Assembly (NCBI GenBank): GCA_033762255.1
Contig: JANRLT010000008.1
Coordinates: 1 to 64,000, forward strand
Source of the DNA: Pirellulales bacterium
GTDB taxonomy: Bacteria > Planctomycetota > Planctomycetia > Pirellulales > JALHPA01
Length of the DNA: 64,000 nt
Direction of reading: 5' to 3'
Shown here: positions 1 through 9,722 of the stretch, in pieces
How positions within the stretch are numbered: the first letter of the stretch is position 1
How the letters are laid out: each line of letters opens with the position of its first letter
Position numbers and translations under genes: made by a program
Notes under the pieces: model-generated
Told to the model about the DNA's origin: nothing
The model's input: only the letters and a program-made list of their open reading frames with translations
Database searches by the model: none

Positions 1-121
1 TTTTACAAACTTGTTGGAATGGTATTTGCGAGGTCACTACCCCTGTGGCTGGGAAGGTAGTTACCCTGACGGCAAGTGTATTGTGTATTGAGCATGTCGG
101 TGTTGACTCGGTACAAAAATT

Positions 122-830
122 TTGCAGCTGCGGCTGTATCAGTCGCAAGTGGGCGGAATTAGCGTGCCGGCGGTGACCTCCACGGCCACGACCGGGACGT
201 CGCTGGTGACGAAGCTGATCACCCAGTGGAACTACGACGTGGCGGGGAACACGTTGTCGATGATCGAGCGGCCGACAACCGGCCTGGCCCGGGCGGAGTT
301 TCACATCTATGACGACCTGAACCGCCACGTTGCGCAAATCTCCCCGCGGGAGGGGGTGACGTCGTTCACGTACGACGCCGCGGGGAACATGACCAGCCTC
401 CGCGATCCGGTGCAGAATGTGACCGAATGGACGTTCGACCGCCGCAATCGCTTGACCGCCGACACGATCACGCTGACGGAAACGGACTCCACCAACAACT
501 CGACGGGGGACATTATCCAGCGGCGGCGGCTGTTCGCCTATGATGACCTGGAGCGGGGTAGCCCAAGTAAAAAATCGGGTACCCAAGGAACTTGTTCCTT
601 GGCCGCGCAGCGGCAAGAAGCATTTCTTCAAATTTTTCCGCTACATCCAGTGGGCTACTTGTGCTGCGCACACTGGAACAAGTTCCAGTGCAAACCACTC
701 ACCACGCCACCGCCGGCGCGGCGCAAGATGTCTTTACCCCACGGTTAGAGTACGACGCGCTCGCGCGGGATACCAAACTCAGCGGCCAGCGCGAAAGTCA
801 GGCCGGCGCGCCCGTGGTGATGACACCGCG
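122..830 (+). pseudogene. RHS/YD-repeat protein fragment, interrupted
   Basis: Residues read from about 122 to 552 contain YD-type repeat motifs (WNYDVAGNT, FHIYDDLNR, FTYDAAGNMTSL, FAYDDLER), typical of the RHS core shell that encapsulates polymorphic toxins. The frame then runs into a palindrome-rich stretch (about 553-697). RHS-like coding resumes in a different frame, with LEYDALARDTKLSG at about 748-790. There is no proper start, signal region or toxin tip, so this is a decayed piece of a longer gene. The exact limits on both sides are uncertain, and nothing RHS-like is seen in 1-121. Confidence 0.7.
553..697. repeat. Palindromic element inserted in the RHS fragment
   Basis: This stretch separates two RHS-like coding segments in different frames. 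It holds two strong hairpins: CCAAGGAAC-tt-GTTCCTTGG near 588-607 and CACTGGAAC-aa-GTTCCAGTG near 672-691. A GTAGCCCA / TGGGCTAC inverted pair lies further out. The limits are set by where RHS coding stops and resumes, so they are approximate. It has no coding capacity of its own and is most likely a dispersed REP/MITE-like repeat. Confidence 0.5.
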
Positions 831-940
831 CTGCAAAATGAGCTGCGGCAGAACAGAGGGGAATTGCAGCGCCAGCAATTCCCTCGGCTAGCATTTTTCC
901 CAGCAAATTCACTGGTTACGATCAGTGCACGCATGTTAAG

Positions 941-1023
941 CGGAGGGCATGGGATTCGAACCCACAACCCATTGCTGGGCATCTGATTTCGAGTCAGACC
1001 GCTGGCCAATTCGCTTACCCTCC
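941..1023 (-). tRNA. tRNA-Ser(CGA)
   Basis: On the minus strand the sequence folds as a class II tRNA. The acceptor stem is GGAGGGT paired with GCCCTCC, followed by discriminator G. The anticodon stem TCTGA/TCAGA encloses loop CTCGAAA (anticodon CGA, codon UCG). The variable arm is a CCC/GGG stem and the T-arm is GTGGG-TTCGAAT-CCCAT. CCA is not encoded after the discriminator. Identity serine follows from the anticodon, the long variable arm and the discriminator G. Confidence 0.93.
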
Positions 1024-1253
1024 GGATATCTCCGTTATAATCGACGCGCCGCCGACTGGCAAGTTCACACAAATTGGCCATCGTCCGCCATTTTTGGAAA
1101 AAATCACACAAAATCGTCCGCTCTTTGGCCTAAGGGGAAATAAACAATTCCCCCCAGGAGTAAATCGATAAGCGGTGGTTCTGCGGTTGAAGATTTCGGG
1201 GGGGCCGTGTTTTGTCAAAGCGATCGACTCGAGTCAGGCCGATCACCTGCTGG

Positions 1254-1296
1254 GCGCTAGCCCACGGTTTTTGCCGCTCTAACCGTGGACTAGCGC
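1254..1296. repeat. Long palindrome downstream of small secreted protein gene
   Basis: Two 16-base arms (GCGCTAGCCCACGGTT and AACCGTGGACTAGCGC) pair with one mismatch around an 11-base loop. It sits just past the stop of the minus-strand gene ending at 1314, so it could act as a transcript terminator or stabiliser. There is no T-run after it on the minus strand, and the symmetry suits a dispersed REP-like palindrome equally well. Confidence 0.5.
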
Positions 1297-1313
1297 GAAA
1301 TCTTGACACAGCG

Positions 1314-1568
1314 TTAGTAACACACCTTGACCCATTGGACCACGGCCACGCGCTCGGCCCGATATTTGGTGGCATAATAATGGTAAGGCTGGCCGCAATG
1401 GTCATAGCCGACCATCCGCGCCTCGTAAGGGACTTGCTTGGTGACATAGCTCACCACTTTTTTGTAGTGGCACGGCGCACCGGCTTGGACGTTTGCCTGG
1501 CTGGCAAATAATGCCCCCACGGCAACCACGGCGGCACAACCCAATTGCAACAACTTTTGACGGAACAT
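1314..1568 (-). CDS. Small exported protein of unknown function
   Basis: An 84-residue protein starts at the ATG at 1568, with GAGGGAG about 8 bases upstream; a longer in-frame extension exists but has no such site. Residues 1-30 form a signal peptide (positive MFRQK, hydrophobic core, cleavage near QAGA). The mature part is rich in Tyr, Val, Lys and His, has three cysteines and ends in WVKVCY. The family is not recognised. It resembles the many short secreted proteins of planctomycetes, but no function can be assigned. Confidence 0.6.
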   Translation of the reverse strand: MFRQKLLQLGCAAVVAVGALFASQANVQAGAPCHYKKVVSYVTKQVPYEARMVGYDHCGQPYHYYATKYRAERVAVVQWVKVCY

Positions 1569-1947
1569 GACTTGACTCCCTCGGGTAAAAAACGAACTGG
1601 TTGGTGTGATTTGGGCCACGTTGCCGCGGCCAACACCAAGGAGAACGTCTTTCCCGCCCAATTCTTCCCCGAAGCCACCAAAATTTTTTTTTCTTTTGCC
1701 GCGTCCCGGCACGGGGTTTTTTGTTAATTGAGGCCGTTAATTTGAACTACCCGCTGGCTTTCGATTTTTTGCAATGGAATAGGGAAGAAGCCGCCGCGGC
1801 ACTCGTTTTCCGTAGTGTGTCCCGTTTTCCCCTTCCTCTGGACGAAGTATTTCTTGACGTTGGCAGCGTGGGAATCGAAAATCAAGTTTGTCGTTCCTAT
1901 GAATTCGCTGACCCGCGGATTTAATCGTTCGTGGCCAAAGGTGCATA

Positions 1948-4128
1948 ATGTTTAACATTTTCCAACTAAAAAAACTCGTTTTGCGGCTCCTCCTGCTATT
2001 GCCGGGTTGCTTATCGCTCACCGGCGACCTTGCCGCGCAAAATTCCCCGGCGGCGGGAACCGGCAAAAAGTACGCCATCCTCGTGGGTGTGGAGACTTAC
2101 GATCCCACGTTTTTTAATGCGCTCAATTATGCCGAGGAAGACGTGCGGGAACTGGCCAGCGCGCTGGAAAAACTGGAATTTGACGTCACCCTGATGACCG
2201 CCCAGGCCAAGCTGCCCGCCCACAAGCCCAACACGGCCAAAAAAATTCTGGCACAGATCGCGGAGCGATGTAAAAAGCTTGAAGCGGCGGACACGCTGGT
2301 GGTGGCGTTGTCGGGGCATGGGGTGCAATTTACCAAGCAGCCGAAGCTGGAGGATGGTTCGCGGGAGAGCTATTTTTGCCCGGAAGAAGCGGATTTGCGC
2401 GATCTGGACAGCCTGGTTCCCTTGAGTGGCGTGATGCAATTGATCGCTCAGTCGTCCGCGGAGCGAAAACTGCTGATCGTGGATGCCTGCCGCAACGAAG
2501 CGGAGTCCGAGTTATTTAAATCGAGCAAAGAGCAGGAATTAGAGCCGGTCGGGCTGGTGCCGCGAACCGTGCCGCGGGGCATGCTGACCCTCTATAGCTG
2601 CAGCGATAGCGAAAAAAGCGTTGAACACCCCGAGCTAAAGCACGGCGTGTTTACTTTTCATGTAGCGAAATATTTGCGCGGCGAGGCGACCAACTATCCG
2701 GGCGATCAAATTAGCCTGACAGGTCTGGCCGGTTATGCCACGCGGGAAACGAGCGACTTTGTCAAAAAGAAGCTCGACCGGGACCAGACCCCCGTCCTGG
2801 TTAGTCCCACGGGGATCAGCGACTGGCCCTTGGGGATGCTGACGACCGGCAAAAGCGCGCTAGACGCGGAGGAAATTGCCCTGCGCAAAGAATTCGCCGC
2901 AAAGTTATTGGAAAAAATCGGGGCTAAAATCGCCGACACGCAGCGCGCATCGGCAGACTCAAACCAGGAAGATGGCGTTTCGCCAAAAACCTACGACGTG
3001 GAGCTAGCCTGGTGTTATGCCCAACTAGGGAACGAGGCCGAGGTGTTGCGGCGGATTGATCGGGGCTTTCCCGCTCCCGCGGCAGAAACCCCGGCCAATA
3101 CTGCCGAGGAAAACGACGCTGCCCCGTTTAACGCCACGTTAGATCCTTCCCTGGAGGCCGCCGCCCGCGTCTTGGGCATCCTCAAGGCCCGCAAGCCAAC
3201 GGCCAAAACAGAGGAGCTACTGGCGCGGATCATGTTGCTGGCGGGCAAATACGCGGGGGAAGCGCGGCGGGCATTTTTTGCCGCGGATCAATTTCAAGAG
3301 CGGCGGGCCGCCACGGATTTAGACCAGTTTCGCCGCGAGTTTGAATACCTGGTTTCCAAATTAACCGCCCGGGAATTGGAAGATTTCACCATTATTGGGG
3401 ACTTTATCTCCCGCACGCCAACGACGGTGGAATTGCTCAAAAAAAATCCTCCCTTGGTTCAAAAACTGCGGGATGTTTACGCCCAGGCGGGAGGTGAATC
3501 GGACATCCCCACGAATCACTTGATCGTGGCAGCGCTATGCGGGGAGGTGGAGACGATGATTCGCCTGGTGGAAGAGCATCAGTTTTACTCCCATGGCTTT
3601 TGGTGCGTGTATCCGTTGGTGGAGCGACGGGAATTTGCCAACCTGAAGAAATTTCTGGCCGCTTCATCTAAAACTCAAAACACCACCGGGACCTTCAAAG
3701 GATTAAATGACTTGTTCCATGTGTTATGCGTGACCAATGCGATCCAAGCCTGCCTGGACGCCGGTCTGCGGCGCGAGGCGGCGGAACTGTATGAACAATT
3801 TGGCAAAAATCTGCCGTTGTTTGAGGGAGGCATGCTGGCGGATGGTTATCGCACGCGGGGGGGCATGGCTATCTCCCACGCGGCGAGTTCTTATATGCCT
3901 TTTTCCACCTCGCTATATGGACGCATGAATCTGCCCCAGGACTACGCGCGGGCGGAATTGAACCGCGAATTGCAGGCGAAACAGAAACTTAATCCGGATC
4001 TTGTCCCAGCGGCCCGGATCCGCGCGCTGGAGGCCCTCTTGGCGGGCCAGCCGGGTCTGGATGAACTAGACACGGAGGCCCAGATCGTGTTTATCGAAGG
4101 GTTGCTGCGGGATTGCTTTCCGCAATAG
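1948..4128 (+). CDS. Exported caspase-like (peptidase C14) protein with long C-terminal region
   Basis: The 726-residue protein has a signal peptide at 1-30 (cleavage near LAAQ) and a caspase/p20-like domain at about 40-310. The expected dyad is visible: His124 in LSGHGVQF and Cys181 in LLIVDACRNEA. The remaining 400 residues are helical and TPR-like in composition, with no recognised catalytic motif. Such proteases cut after basic or acidic residues, but the specificity cannot be told here. The caspase domain is closely related to that of the fusion protein at 31731-33425. Its last 38 bases overlap the convergent gene that follows. A secreted or periplasmic site is inferred from the signal peptide. 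Confidence 0.85.
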   Translation: MFNIFQLKKLVLRLLLLLPGCLSLTGDLAAQNSPAAGTGKKYAILVGVETYDPTFFNALNYAEEDVRELASALEKLEFDVTLMTAQAKLPAHKPNTAKKILAQIAERCKKLEAADTLVVALSGHGVQFTKQPKLEDGSRESYFCPEEADLRDLDSLVPLSGVMQLIAQSSAERKLLIVDACRNEAESELFKSSKEQELEPVGLVPRTVPRGMLTLYSCSDSEKSVEHPELKHGVFTFHVAKYLRGEATNYPGDQISLTGLAGYATRETSDFVKKKLDRDQTPVLVSPTGISDWPLGMLTTGKSALDAEEIALRKEFAAKLLEKIGAKIADTQRASADSNQEDGVSPKTYDVELAWCYAQLGNEAEVLRRIDRGFPAPAAETPANTAEENDAAPFNATLDPSLEAAARVLGILKARKPTAKTEELLARIMLLAGKYAGEARRAFFAADQFQERRAATDLDQFRREFEYLVSKLTARELEDFTIIGDFISRTPTTVELLKKNPPLVQKLRDVYAQAGGESDIPTNHLIVAALCGEVETMIRLVEEHQFYSHGFWCVYPLVERREFANLKKFLAASSKTQNTTGTFKGLNDLFHVLCVTNAIQACLDAGLRREAAELYEQFGKNLPLFEGGMLADGYRTRGGMAISHAASSYMPFSTSLYGRMNLPQDYARAELNRELQAKQKLNPDLVPAARIRALEALLAGQPGLDELDTEAQIVFIEGLLRDCFPQ

Positions 4129-5011
4129 CGGCCGCGGGAGGGGGGGCAAACAAATTTGCCGGAGTGTGCCGGGCCTGGGCCAGACTGGCGACGGCGCCCG
4201 CCTCATCCCCCGCCGCGCGTTGATACGCGGCCAACTGCTCAAATGCGGCCGGTAGCGGCTGGCGTTCCACCGCCTGGCGCTGAGCGAGAATGGCATCGGG
4301 CAGACGGTCGAGCGCGGCATAGGCGGCGGCCTCGCGCGTGAGCAACTCGGAAGTTTCCTCGCCGGGGGGATAGGTCTCGCGCAGGGTCCCCAGGACCGCC
4401 AATGCCCGCAGGGGGCGGTTGAGTTGACGGTGCACATCCGCCAACTCCAGCAAGAGCGTCGGATTGCGCGGGCTTAGCTGTAAAGCCCGCTCATAATCGG
4501 CGCGGGCGGATTCCCACTGACCGCTGGCCTGGTTCGCCCGCGCGCGGACCGTCCAGGCCGCGACGCACTGGGGACAAAGGTCGACCGCCTCGTCCGCCAG
4601 TTGTTTTGCTTCCGCCAGTTGCTCTAGTTCTAAATATTTTTCCGCCACATGCGCCAGCAATTGCGGATCCTCCGGGGCGAGCGCGCGGGCTTGTTCGGCG
4701 GCGGAAAGGGAGCCAATTTTGTCTCCTTGCATCCACAATAATTCACTATGGTAATGCTGCGCTTGGGGGTCGCGGGGATTGGTTTGCACCGCCCGCCGCA
4801 AGAACCGCTCCGCGACGTCAACATCCCCCTTTTGCAAGGCATACAGCCCCCGTTGGGATAATTGGCGGCAACTGGCGACATCCGCCGGTACCGGCGTGCG
4901 CTCGCGCCACAACAGGCACCCCGGCTGGCACAGTCCCAACAATAATAGCCCGCTCCCCCACAGCAGGGGGCAGACCAAAAACCGATTACGTGGGAATGAA
5001 TGCTCGGTCAT
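4091..5011 (-). CDS. TPR-repeat lipoprotein
   Basis: This 306-residue protein has an N-terminal hydrophobic segment ending in QPGC (about residues 12-32), which suggests a lipoprotein or a membrane anchor. It then carries successive 34-residue TPR-like helices (for example GLYALQKGDVDVAERFLRRA, QPLPAAFEQLAAYQRAAGD) to the end. TPR proteins act as scaffolds for protein contacts; the partner is unknown. Its 3' end overlaps the 3' end of the caspase-like gene on the other strand by 38 bases. No enzymatic motif is seen. Confidence 0.75.
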   Translation of the reverse strand: MTEHSFPRNRFLVCPLLWGSGLLLLGLCQPGCLLWRERTPVPADVASCRQLSQRGLYALQKGDVDVAERFLRRAVQTNPRDPQAQHYHSELLWMQGDKIGSLSAAEQARALAPEDPQLLAHVAEKYLELEQLAEAKQLADEAVDLCPQCVAAWTVRARANQASGQWESARADYERALQLSPRNPTLLLELADVHRQLNRPLRALAVLGTLRETYPPGEETSELLTREAAAYAALDRLPDAILAQRQAVERQPLPAAFEQLAAYQRAAGDEAGAVASLAQARHTPANLFAPPPAAAIAESNPAATLR

Positions 5012-5242
5012 GTGCCAAAGTTAAAGTTCAATTCCCCTGCGGCGCGGGCCTCGCTGCGGAAATTTTGGCAAAATGCTATCGCGGGGTGGAAAGTTTGACA
5101 AGACGCGTTCTCCGGCTATTTTTTCCAGGGGTCGCTCGGTTGACACGCGTTTTTTTGCAAAACGCCCTCGTGGGCGGCAATGACCTCTGGCTAAAATATG
5201 TTTCCGGTAACGAATTACCTGATATTCAGTGGGAAAGACGCG
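5012..5242. other. Divergent intergenic region
   Basis: This is the gap between the TPR lipoprotein gene (minus) and the small protein gene (plus), so it should hold both promoters. No convincing -35/-10 pair, repeat or RNA structure was found. Confidence 0.3.
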
Positions 5243-5731
5243 ATGCAAGCAAATTTTGAGCAACTCGGCGTGACGTTTCAGTATCCCGACGGCTGGACGC
5301 TGGATAGCCAGGCGATTTTGGCCGGAGGACGGGAATTAACCGTTTATAGCCCGGGGGGGGCATTTTGGTCATTGGCCATTCATGACCGTCAAACCGACCC
5401 CCGCGCGCTCGTCGACGAATTTGTTAACACGATGCGTGCCGAGTACCAAAATGTCGACCATGAACTGCTGGACGAAAACGCCCCGGCACCCGAGGCGCTT
5501 GCCTGCGAAGTCAATTTTTACTGCCTGGACCTGACGATCACCGCCATTGCTCGCGTCTTTTGCGGGGCATGGGCCAATTATCTGGTGCTGTATCAGGCCG
5601 AAGATCGCGAATTTGCCCAACTGGCGGACGTGTTTGATGCCATGACACACAGCTTTGTGCGGGAAAGCCTCATTGGCGACCCGCGGCAGTCACAACCACC
5701 GGATCATCTGGCGGATGCGCTCGAAGAGTGA
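5243..5731 (+). CDS. Conserved small cytoplasmic protein, PsbP/DcrB-like fold possible
   Basis: A protein of 162 residues if it starts at the ATG at 5243, which has GGGAAAG about 7 bases upstream; an in-frame ATG at 5198 gives 15 more residues with no good site. The sequence VTFQYPDGW near the start, followed by a beta-rich body with the pattern DPRALVDEFVNTMRAEY and a late DAMTHSFV, resembles small PsbP/DcrB-type proteins. No signal peptide or catalytic residue is evident. The assignment is by overall pattern only. Confidence 0.6.
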   Translation: MQANFEQLGVTFQYPDGWTLDSQAILAGGRELTVYSPGGAFWSLAIHDRQTDPRALVDEFVNTMRAEYQNVDHELLDENAPAPEALACEVNFYCLDLTITAIARVFCGAWANYLVLYQAEDREFAQLADVFDAMTHSFVRESLIGDPRQSQPPDHLADALEE

Positions 5732-5807
5732 GCTAGCATTGAGTTAGGAAAGCAACTTGTAAATCAAATAATTTAATGGCCGCCAGGGATAGTTTCTTTA
5801 ACGGACA

Positions 5808-8438
5808 TTATTCACTTGCCAAGGCGGTGGCCAACTCTAAACGGACCGCGTGCCGAATGGGCCAGATCGCCGCCACCACGCCAATTATGACCGCCAAGAG
5901 GCAACTCCAAATCAACAGCGGCCAATGCAGGCTGAAGGGGACGGAATATCCCAAGATGGGTTCCGAGGTGCGTTGCATGATATAGGCGGTGACAACCCCG
6001 GCAAATCCGCCGATCAGGGCGCTGGACATGCCGATAAGCGCGGCCTGGATCATAAACAAATTGCGGATCTGCCCGCGGGTCATGCCAATGATCCGCAACA
6101 GGCCAATCTCGTGGGTTTGCTCTAATATATTCATGGTCATCGTGTTCACGATCCCAAAGGCGGCCACCACAAAGCCCATGACCAAGAGCAACCAGTAGGC
6201 CCCCTGGATGCCGGTGAGGATGTTATCCAGAACCTGTTTCATCTCATTAAATGACTTGAGTGTCAGGCTTTGTTCCTTGGCAAAGGGAGCCAGGCTGATC
6301 CCCAGGGCTTCGGCCTGTCCCGGCTTGGCGGTGACCAGGTACATATCGATATCTTGCAGGTCAAATTGCTCCCGCGCCACCTGGTCGGAAAAATAGAGCG
6401 TCATACCCCCGGGATTATAATCGCGCGTCAGGGCGGCAATCCTTAGGCGGGACTTTTTATTGTTTAGCTCGACGGTGATCTCGTCCCCGATTGCCACATT
6501 TGCCCGGTGGGCAAAAACCGCGCTGGTGATTACTTCGCCCGCTTCAAATTTGGCCGCCACGGCCTGCTCGTCGCTGGGGGCCACATCCAGGGGAAATTTT
6601 GCCCCCGGCTCTTTGCTGCGCACGATGGCCGTGACCGGCAACTCCGCCGCGCGGCCCCGGGCAAACTGCATCGTTTCCACCTTTTGGACCAAGGGATTAG
6701 CCCGCAAGTCGCTGGCAATGGTCGCCTCGGGCGTGGAGAGCGCCGCGGCGTTTTCGATGCCGTGCAGCGTACGTAGCGAATAGTCCCCCGGTAACGCCCG
6801 CGCGTACCAGTCTTGAACATCGTTTAAGTGGGTAATGATCGTATTTCCCGAGCCTATGCCGCTATTGACCGCCACAATCAGCACCCCCACGGTCAACACA
6901 GTCCGGGTATGCCGCCGCAAGAGTTGTTGCCGGGCGAGATTTTTCTCCACATCGCCCCCCACCCACAACAGGCGTGATAATCCCCCCAACAGCGGTTTGA
7001 TAATCACCGGGACCATATACAAAAACGCCACGATCATCCCCAGTCCGCTGGGGATCGACCAAAAATGCGGCAACTGCCGCTGGATCACTAGCACTATCAC
7101 CAGTCCGCAAACACCAAAGATCAGCGCCGCGGTAATTGCGTGGCGCAAGGGAATCTGGTCCGGTTGGTCTACGGGATTGGCGGATAGCCCCTCGGCGGGA
7201 TGGATTTGGCTAGCGGAGCGGGCGGGGAGGTATGCTCCTAAAAGGGCGACCAGGGGGCCGGCGAGCGCGCCGATCACCAGTCCCGTCCAATCCAGCGGCA
7301 CCAGTTGGGGCTGCATCTGCGATATATTTTGCAGCGTGGCGCTCAGAAAACTGGCTCCCCACACGCCCAAAGGGACCCCGATGAGGGATCCAAACACCCC
7401 TAGCAAAAAGCCCTCGCTCAGCATGACGCGGAGGATCTGGGAGCGAGTGGCGCCAATAGCGCGCAAAATGGCCAGTTGTTTGCGTCGTTCGCTGACATTC
7501 ATCAAAAACGCGTTGAGAATCATAAAGCCCGCCATCCCCAGCGAGAGGGCCATGATAAAATCCATCCCCGAACTAACCGCTTTTAACGATTGGTCCCCCA
7601 TTTCGCCCAAGCGGACGGGTTTGCGTAATTCCCAAGATTCGGGAATAAGTTGACGGATTTTTTGCAGAACGTCGGCCGCAGTAAGTAGTTTTTCCGCTGG
7701 TGGAACTGCGGCTACGGCAGAAGCAGGCTTATTAGCGGAGTCGCCCGGGACTGGCTCATGATCAGTTTGCTCCGGCCCCCCTTTTGTCGCCGCGGCTTCG
7801 ATTTGGGCGGGAATTTCCAACCGCAACAGATCAATGTTTTCTCCACCGCCAAAAATCGCCTGATGATCCTCCAGGGTGAGCACCACGCTGGCGTTTTGCA
7901 GGGACATCAGGCTAAGATTGTGAAACACCCCCGCGCAGGTTAGCCGTTCTACTCCGCGACGGGTAAAGAGCAACACCTGCTCACCTGGTTTGGCTTCGAG
8001 GCTGGCAGCAATTTCTTCTTCTAGCCAGACGGGGGTCCCTTCCATATTTTCCGCCTGCCAATCCCCTTTGACCAGCTTCCAATAAGCGGAATCCCCCCCC
8101 TCCACCAGATCCACGCCGGAAATAATCGTGCGCAGCTTTTTGCCTTGCACGCGGATGGCCCCCTGCCCCTGGGCTATGGCAATCAAGCGCACGGGGAGTT
8201 GTTCGTACAGGGCATCTGTTTGATCCAGGGGAATTTTACCCCCGTCGCGATCCACGATCTCGTATTGCTCAACCCCGCCCGGCGGGGCCGATACCAAGGC
8301 ATAAGCCCGCCGCGCGGAAGATGTGCCGATCCAGACCGCCACAATCGACGCGACCGCCAGGACAATGCTGGCCAGTGTTAGCAGCGTGCGCGCCGGGCGG
8401 CGGTACATTTCTTGAAGACTAAGACGCAACAGTGCCAT
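5808..8438 (-). CDS. ABC transporter permease, two FtsX domains (MacB/LolC-E type)
   Basis: A protein of 876 residues if read from the ATG at 8438; an extra 33 residues upstream would overlap the ATPase gene and read like leader sequence. There is one N-terminal membrane helix, a periplasmic MacB-type domain, an FtsX unit with three helices (after DFIMALSLGMAGFMIL), then further helices, a second periplasmic domain and a second FtsX unit at the C-terminus. This duplicated layout fits the lipoprotein-release/antimicrobial exporter class that works by mechanotransmission. It follows the ATPase gene by 46 bases, so the two should form one transporter. The substrate is unknown. Confidence 0.88.
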   Translation of the reverse strand: MALLRLSLQEMYRRPARTLLTLASIVLAVASIVAVWIGTSSARRAYALVSAPPGGVEQYEIVDRDGGKIPLDQTDALYEQLPVRLIAIAQGQGAIRVQGKKLRTIISGVDLVEGGDSAYWKLVKGDWQAENMEGTPVWLEEEIAASLEAKPGEQVLLFTRRGVERLTCAGVFHNLSLMSLQNASVVLTLEDHQAIFGGGENIDLLRLEIPAQIEAAATKGGPEQTDHEPVPGDSANKPASAVAAVPPAEKLLTAADVLQKIRQLIPESWELRKPVRLGEMGDQSLKAVSSGMDFIMALSLGMAGFMILNAFLMNVSERRKQLAILRAIGATRSQILRVMLSEGFLLGVFGSLIGVPLGVWGASFLSATLQNISQMQPQLVPLDWTGLVIGALAGPLVALLGAYLPARSASQIHPAEGLSANPVDQPDQIPLRHAITAALIFGVCGLVIVLVIQRQLPHFWSIPSGLGMIVAFLYMVPVIIKPLLGGLSRLLWVGGDVEKNLARQQLLRRHTRTVLTVGVLIVAVNSGIGSGNTIITHLNDVQDWYARALPGDYSLRTLHGIENAAALSTPEATIASDLRANPLVQKVETMQFARGRAAELPVTAIVRSKEPGAKFPLDVAPSDEQAVAAKFEAGEVITSAVFAHRANVAIGDEITVELNNKKSRLRIAALTRDYNPGGMTLYFSDQVAREQFDLQDIDMYLVTAKPGQAEALGISLAPFAKEQSLTLKSFNEMKQVLDNILTGIQGAYWLLLVMGFVVAAFGIVNTMTMNILEQTHEIGLLRIIGMTRGQIRNLFMIQAALIGMSSALIGGFAGVVTAYIMQRTSEPILGYSVPFSLHWPLLIWSCLLAVIIGVVAAIWPIRHAVRLELATALASE

Positions 8439-8484
8439 GCTAGCAAACAGAAAAAGGTAAGAAGCGCGTCTGTCGCGAAAAAAA

Positions 8485-9201
8485 TTAGTGGGCGACCAGT
8501 TCGTAAGAGGCCTCGGCCAAATGGCCATCCCGCACATGGATAATCCGGTCCGCCTGGGCGGCGACTTGTGGATCGTGCGTTACCATGACAATCGTTTGTT
8601 GGCCGTCATCCACCAATTTGCGCAACAGTTCCACGATCTGCTGGCCATTAACGCTGTCTAGCGAGCCGGTCGGTTCATCGGCCAGCACAATCGCGGGTTC
8701 AATGACCAATGCCCGGGCAATAGCCACGCGTTGCTGTTCACCCCCCGACATGGCACTGGGTAAATGATGCCCCCGCGCGTCCATATTAACGGAATGCAGG
8801 GCTAATTCGGCCCGGGTCAGGGCCTGATTGCGGGGAACGCCGTCCAGTTGCAATGGCAATGCCACATTCTCGACAGCGGTCAGCGTGGGAAGCAAATGAA
8901 TGCGCTGAAAAATAAAACCGATTTTGCGGCGACGCAATAATGTTCGTTCATCATCGTTCATTTCCGCCATATTGGCGTCTTCCAAAAACACCTCCCCCGT
9001 GGTGGGGACATCAATAGCCCCCAACAAATTGAGAAGCGTGCTTTTGCCTGATCCGGAAGGCCCCATAATGGCGACAAATTCTCCGCGGTGAATCTTGACA
9101 TCAATTCCGCGAAGGGCCGCCACCGTGACTTCGCCGACAACATATTCGCGCACCGCCTGGCGTACTTCCAAAATTGGACGTGTTGGTGGTCGTTTTTGCA
9201 T
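8485..9201 (-). CDS. ABC transporter ATP-binding protein (LolD/MacB type)
   Basis: A 238-residue nucleotide-binding subunit. Walker A GPSGSGKST is at residues 47-55, the signature MSGGEQQRV near 150, Walker B IVLADEPTGSLDS near 170, and a late switch histidine in VTHDP. The length and the loop motif IGFIFQRIHLLPTLTA match the LolD/MacB/FtsE group. It is the first gene of the two-gene unit with the double FtsX permease and supplies ATP hydrolysis on the cytoplasmic face. Confidence 0.95.
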   Translation of the reverse strand: MQKRPPTRPILEVRQAVREYVVGEVTVAALRGIDVKIHRGEFVAIMGPSGSGKSTLLNLLGAIDVPTTGEVFLEDANMAEMNDDERTLLRRRKIGFIFQRIHLLPTLTAVENVALPLQLDGVPRNQALTRAELALHSVNMDARGHHLPSAMSGGEQQRVAIARALVIEPAIVLADEPTGSLDSVNGQQIVELLRKLVDDGQQTIVMVTHDPQVAAQADRIIHVRDGHLAEASYELVAH

Positions 9202-9722
9202 GCTGCAAACTCAAGTTTATTGATGAAATGACAAAATCTGAATGAAAGACTATGAGCAGATCACTAGTAAACCACATATTCTAATCCAAACCAGACTTGT
9301 CGCCTAGCGACCGTGAGTATGGCAAAACTAGCTAAAAAGGGTAATTTGCACTGAATTACCGGGTAAGGATTTACATTGAACTCATATCCTACTAAGCGTA
9401 TGCCAATCAGGACTGTTACCAGGTATTCAACGCAATAATGGAAGTAATTTACCCGAAAAAGCAAAAATTTTTTCGGCTTATTCCAGTTATGCCTGACATT
9501 TATCGTGCGCCGATGCTGTACTTTGGGCGGGCTGGATGAATCCCAAGAGACAAAAGGAACGTCCAGGCGCGCAGCGGGAAAAATTTAGTTGCTTAGATAA
9601 TTATTTTACTTGGCAAATCAGTGGATTGCCACACATTTTAGCTATAGAGTAAAATTGCAAGTCTGCGATTGGTATTTGCCAATTTGCGCCTTTTTCGTTT
9701 TCAACTGGATACAGGAGCTATT
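9202..9722. other. Divergent AT-rich intergenic region
   Basis: About 520 bases between the ABC ATPase gene (minus) and glutathione peroxidase (plus). A 66-codon minus-strand reading frame (9264-9464) is open but has no ribosome site or family resemblance and is not called. Nothing else was recognised. Confidence 0.4.

Noticed and set aside
6835-7653. 272-codon plus-strand frame inside the FtsX permease gene
   Set aside because: It lies antisense to a well-supported gene and has no protein family resemblance.
9264-9464. 66-codon minus-strand frame in the gap before glutathione peroxidase
   Set aside because: No ribosome site, no recognised family and AT-rich composition; probably chance.
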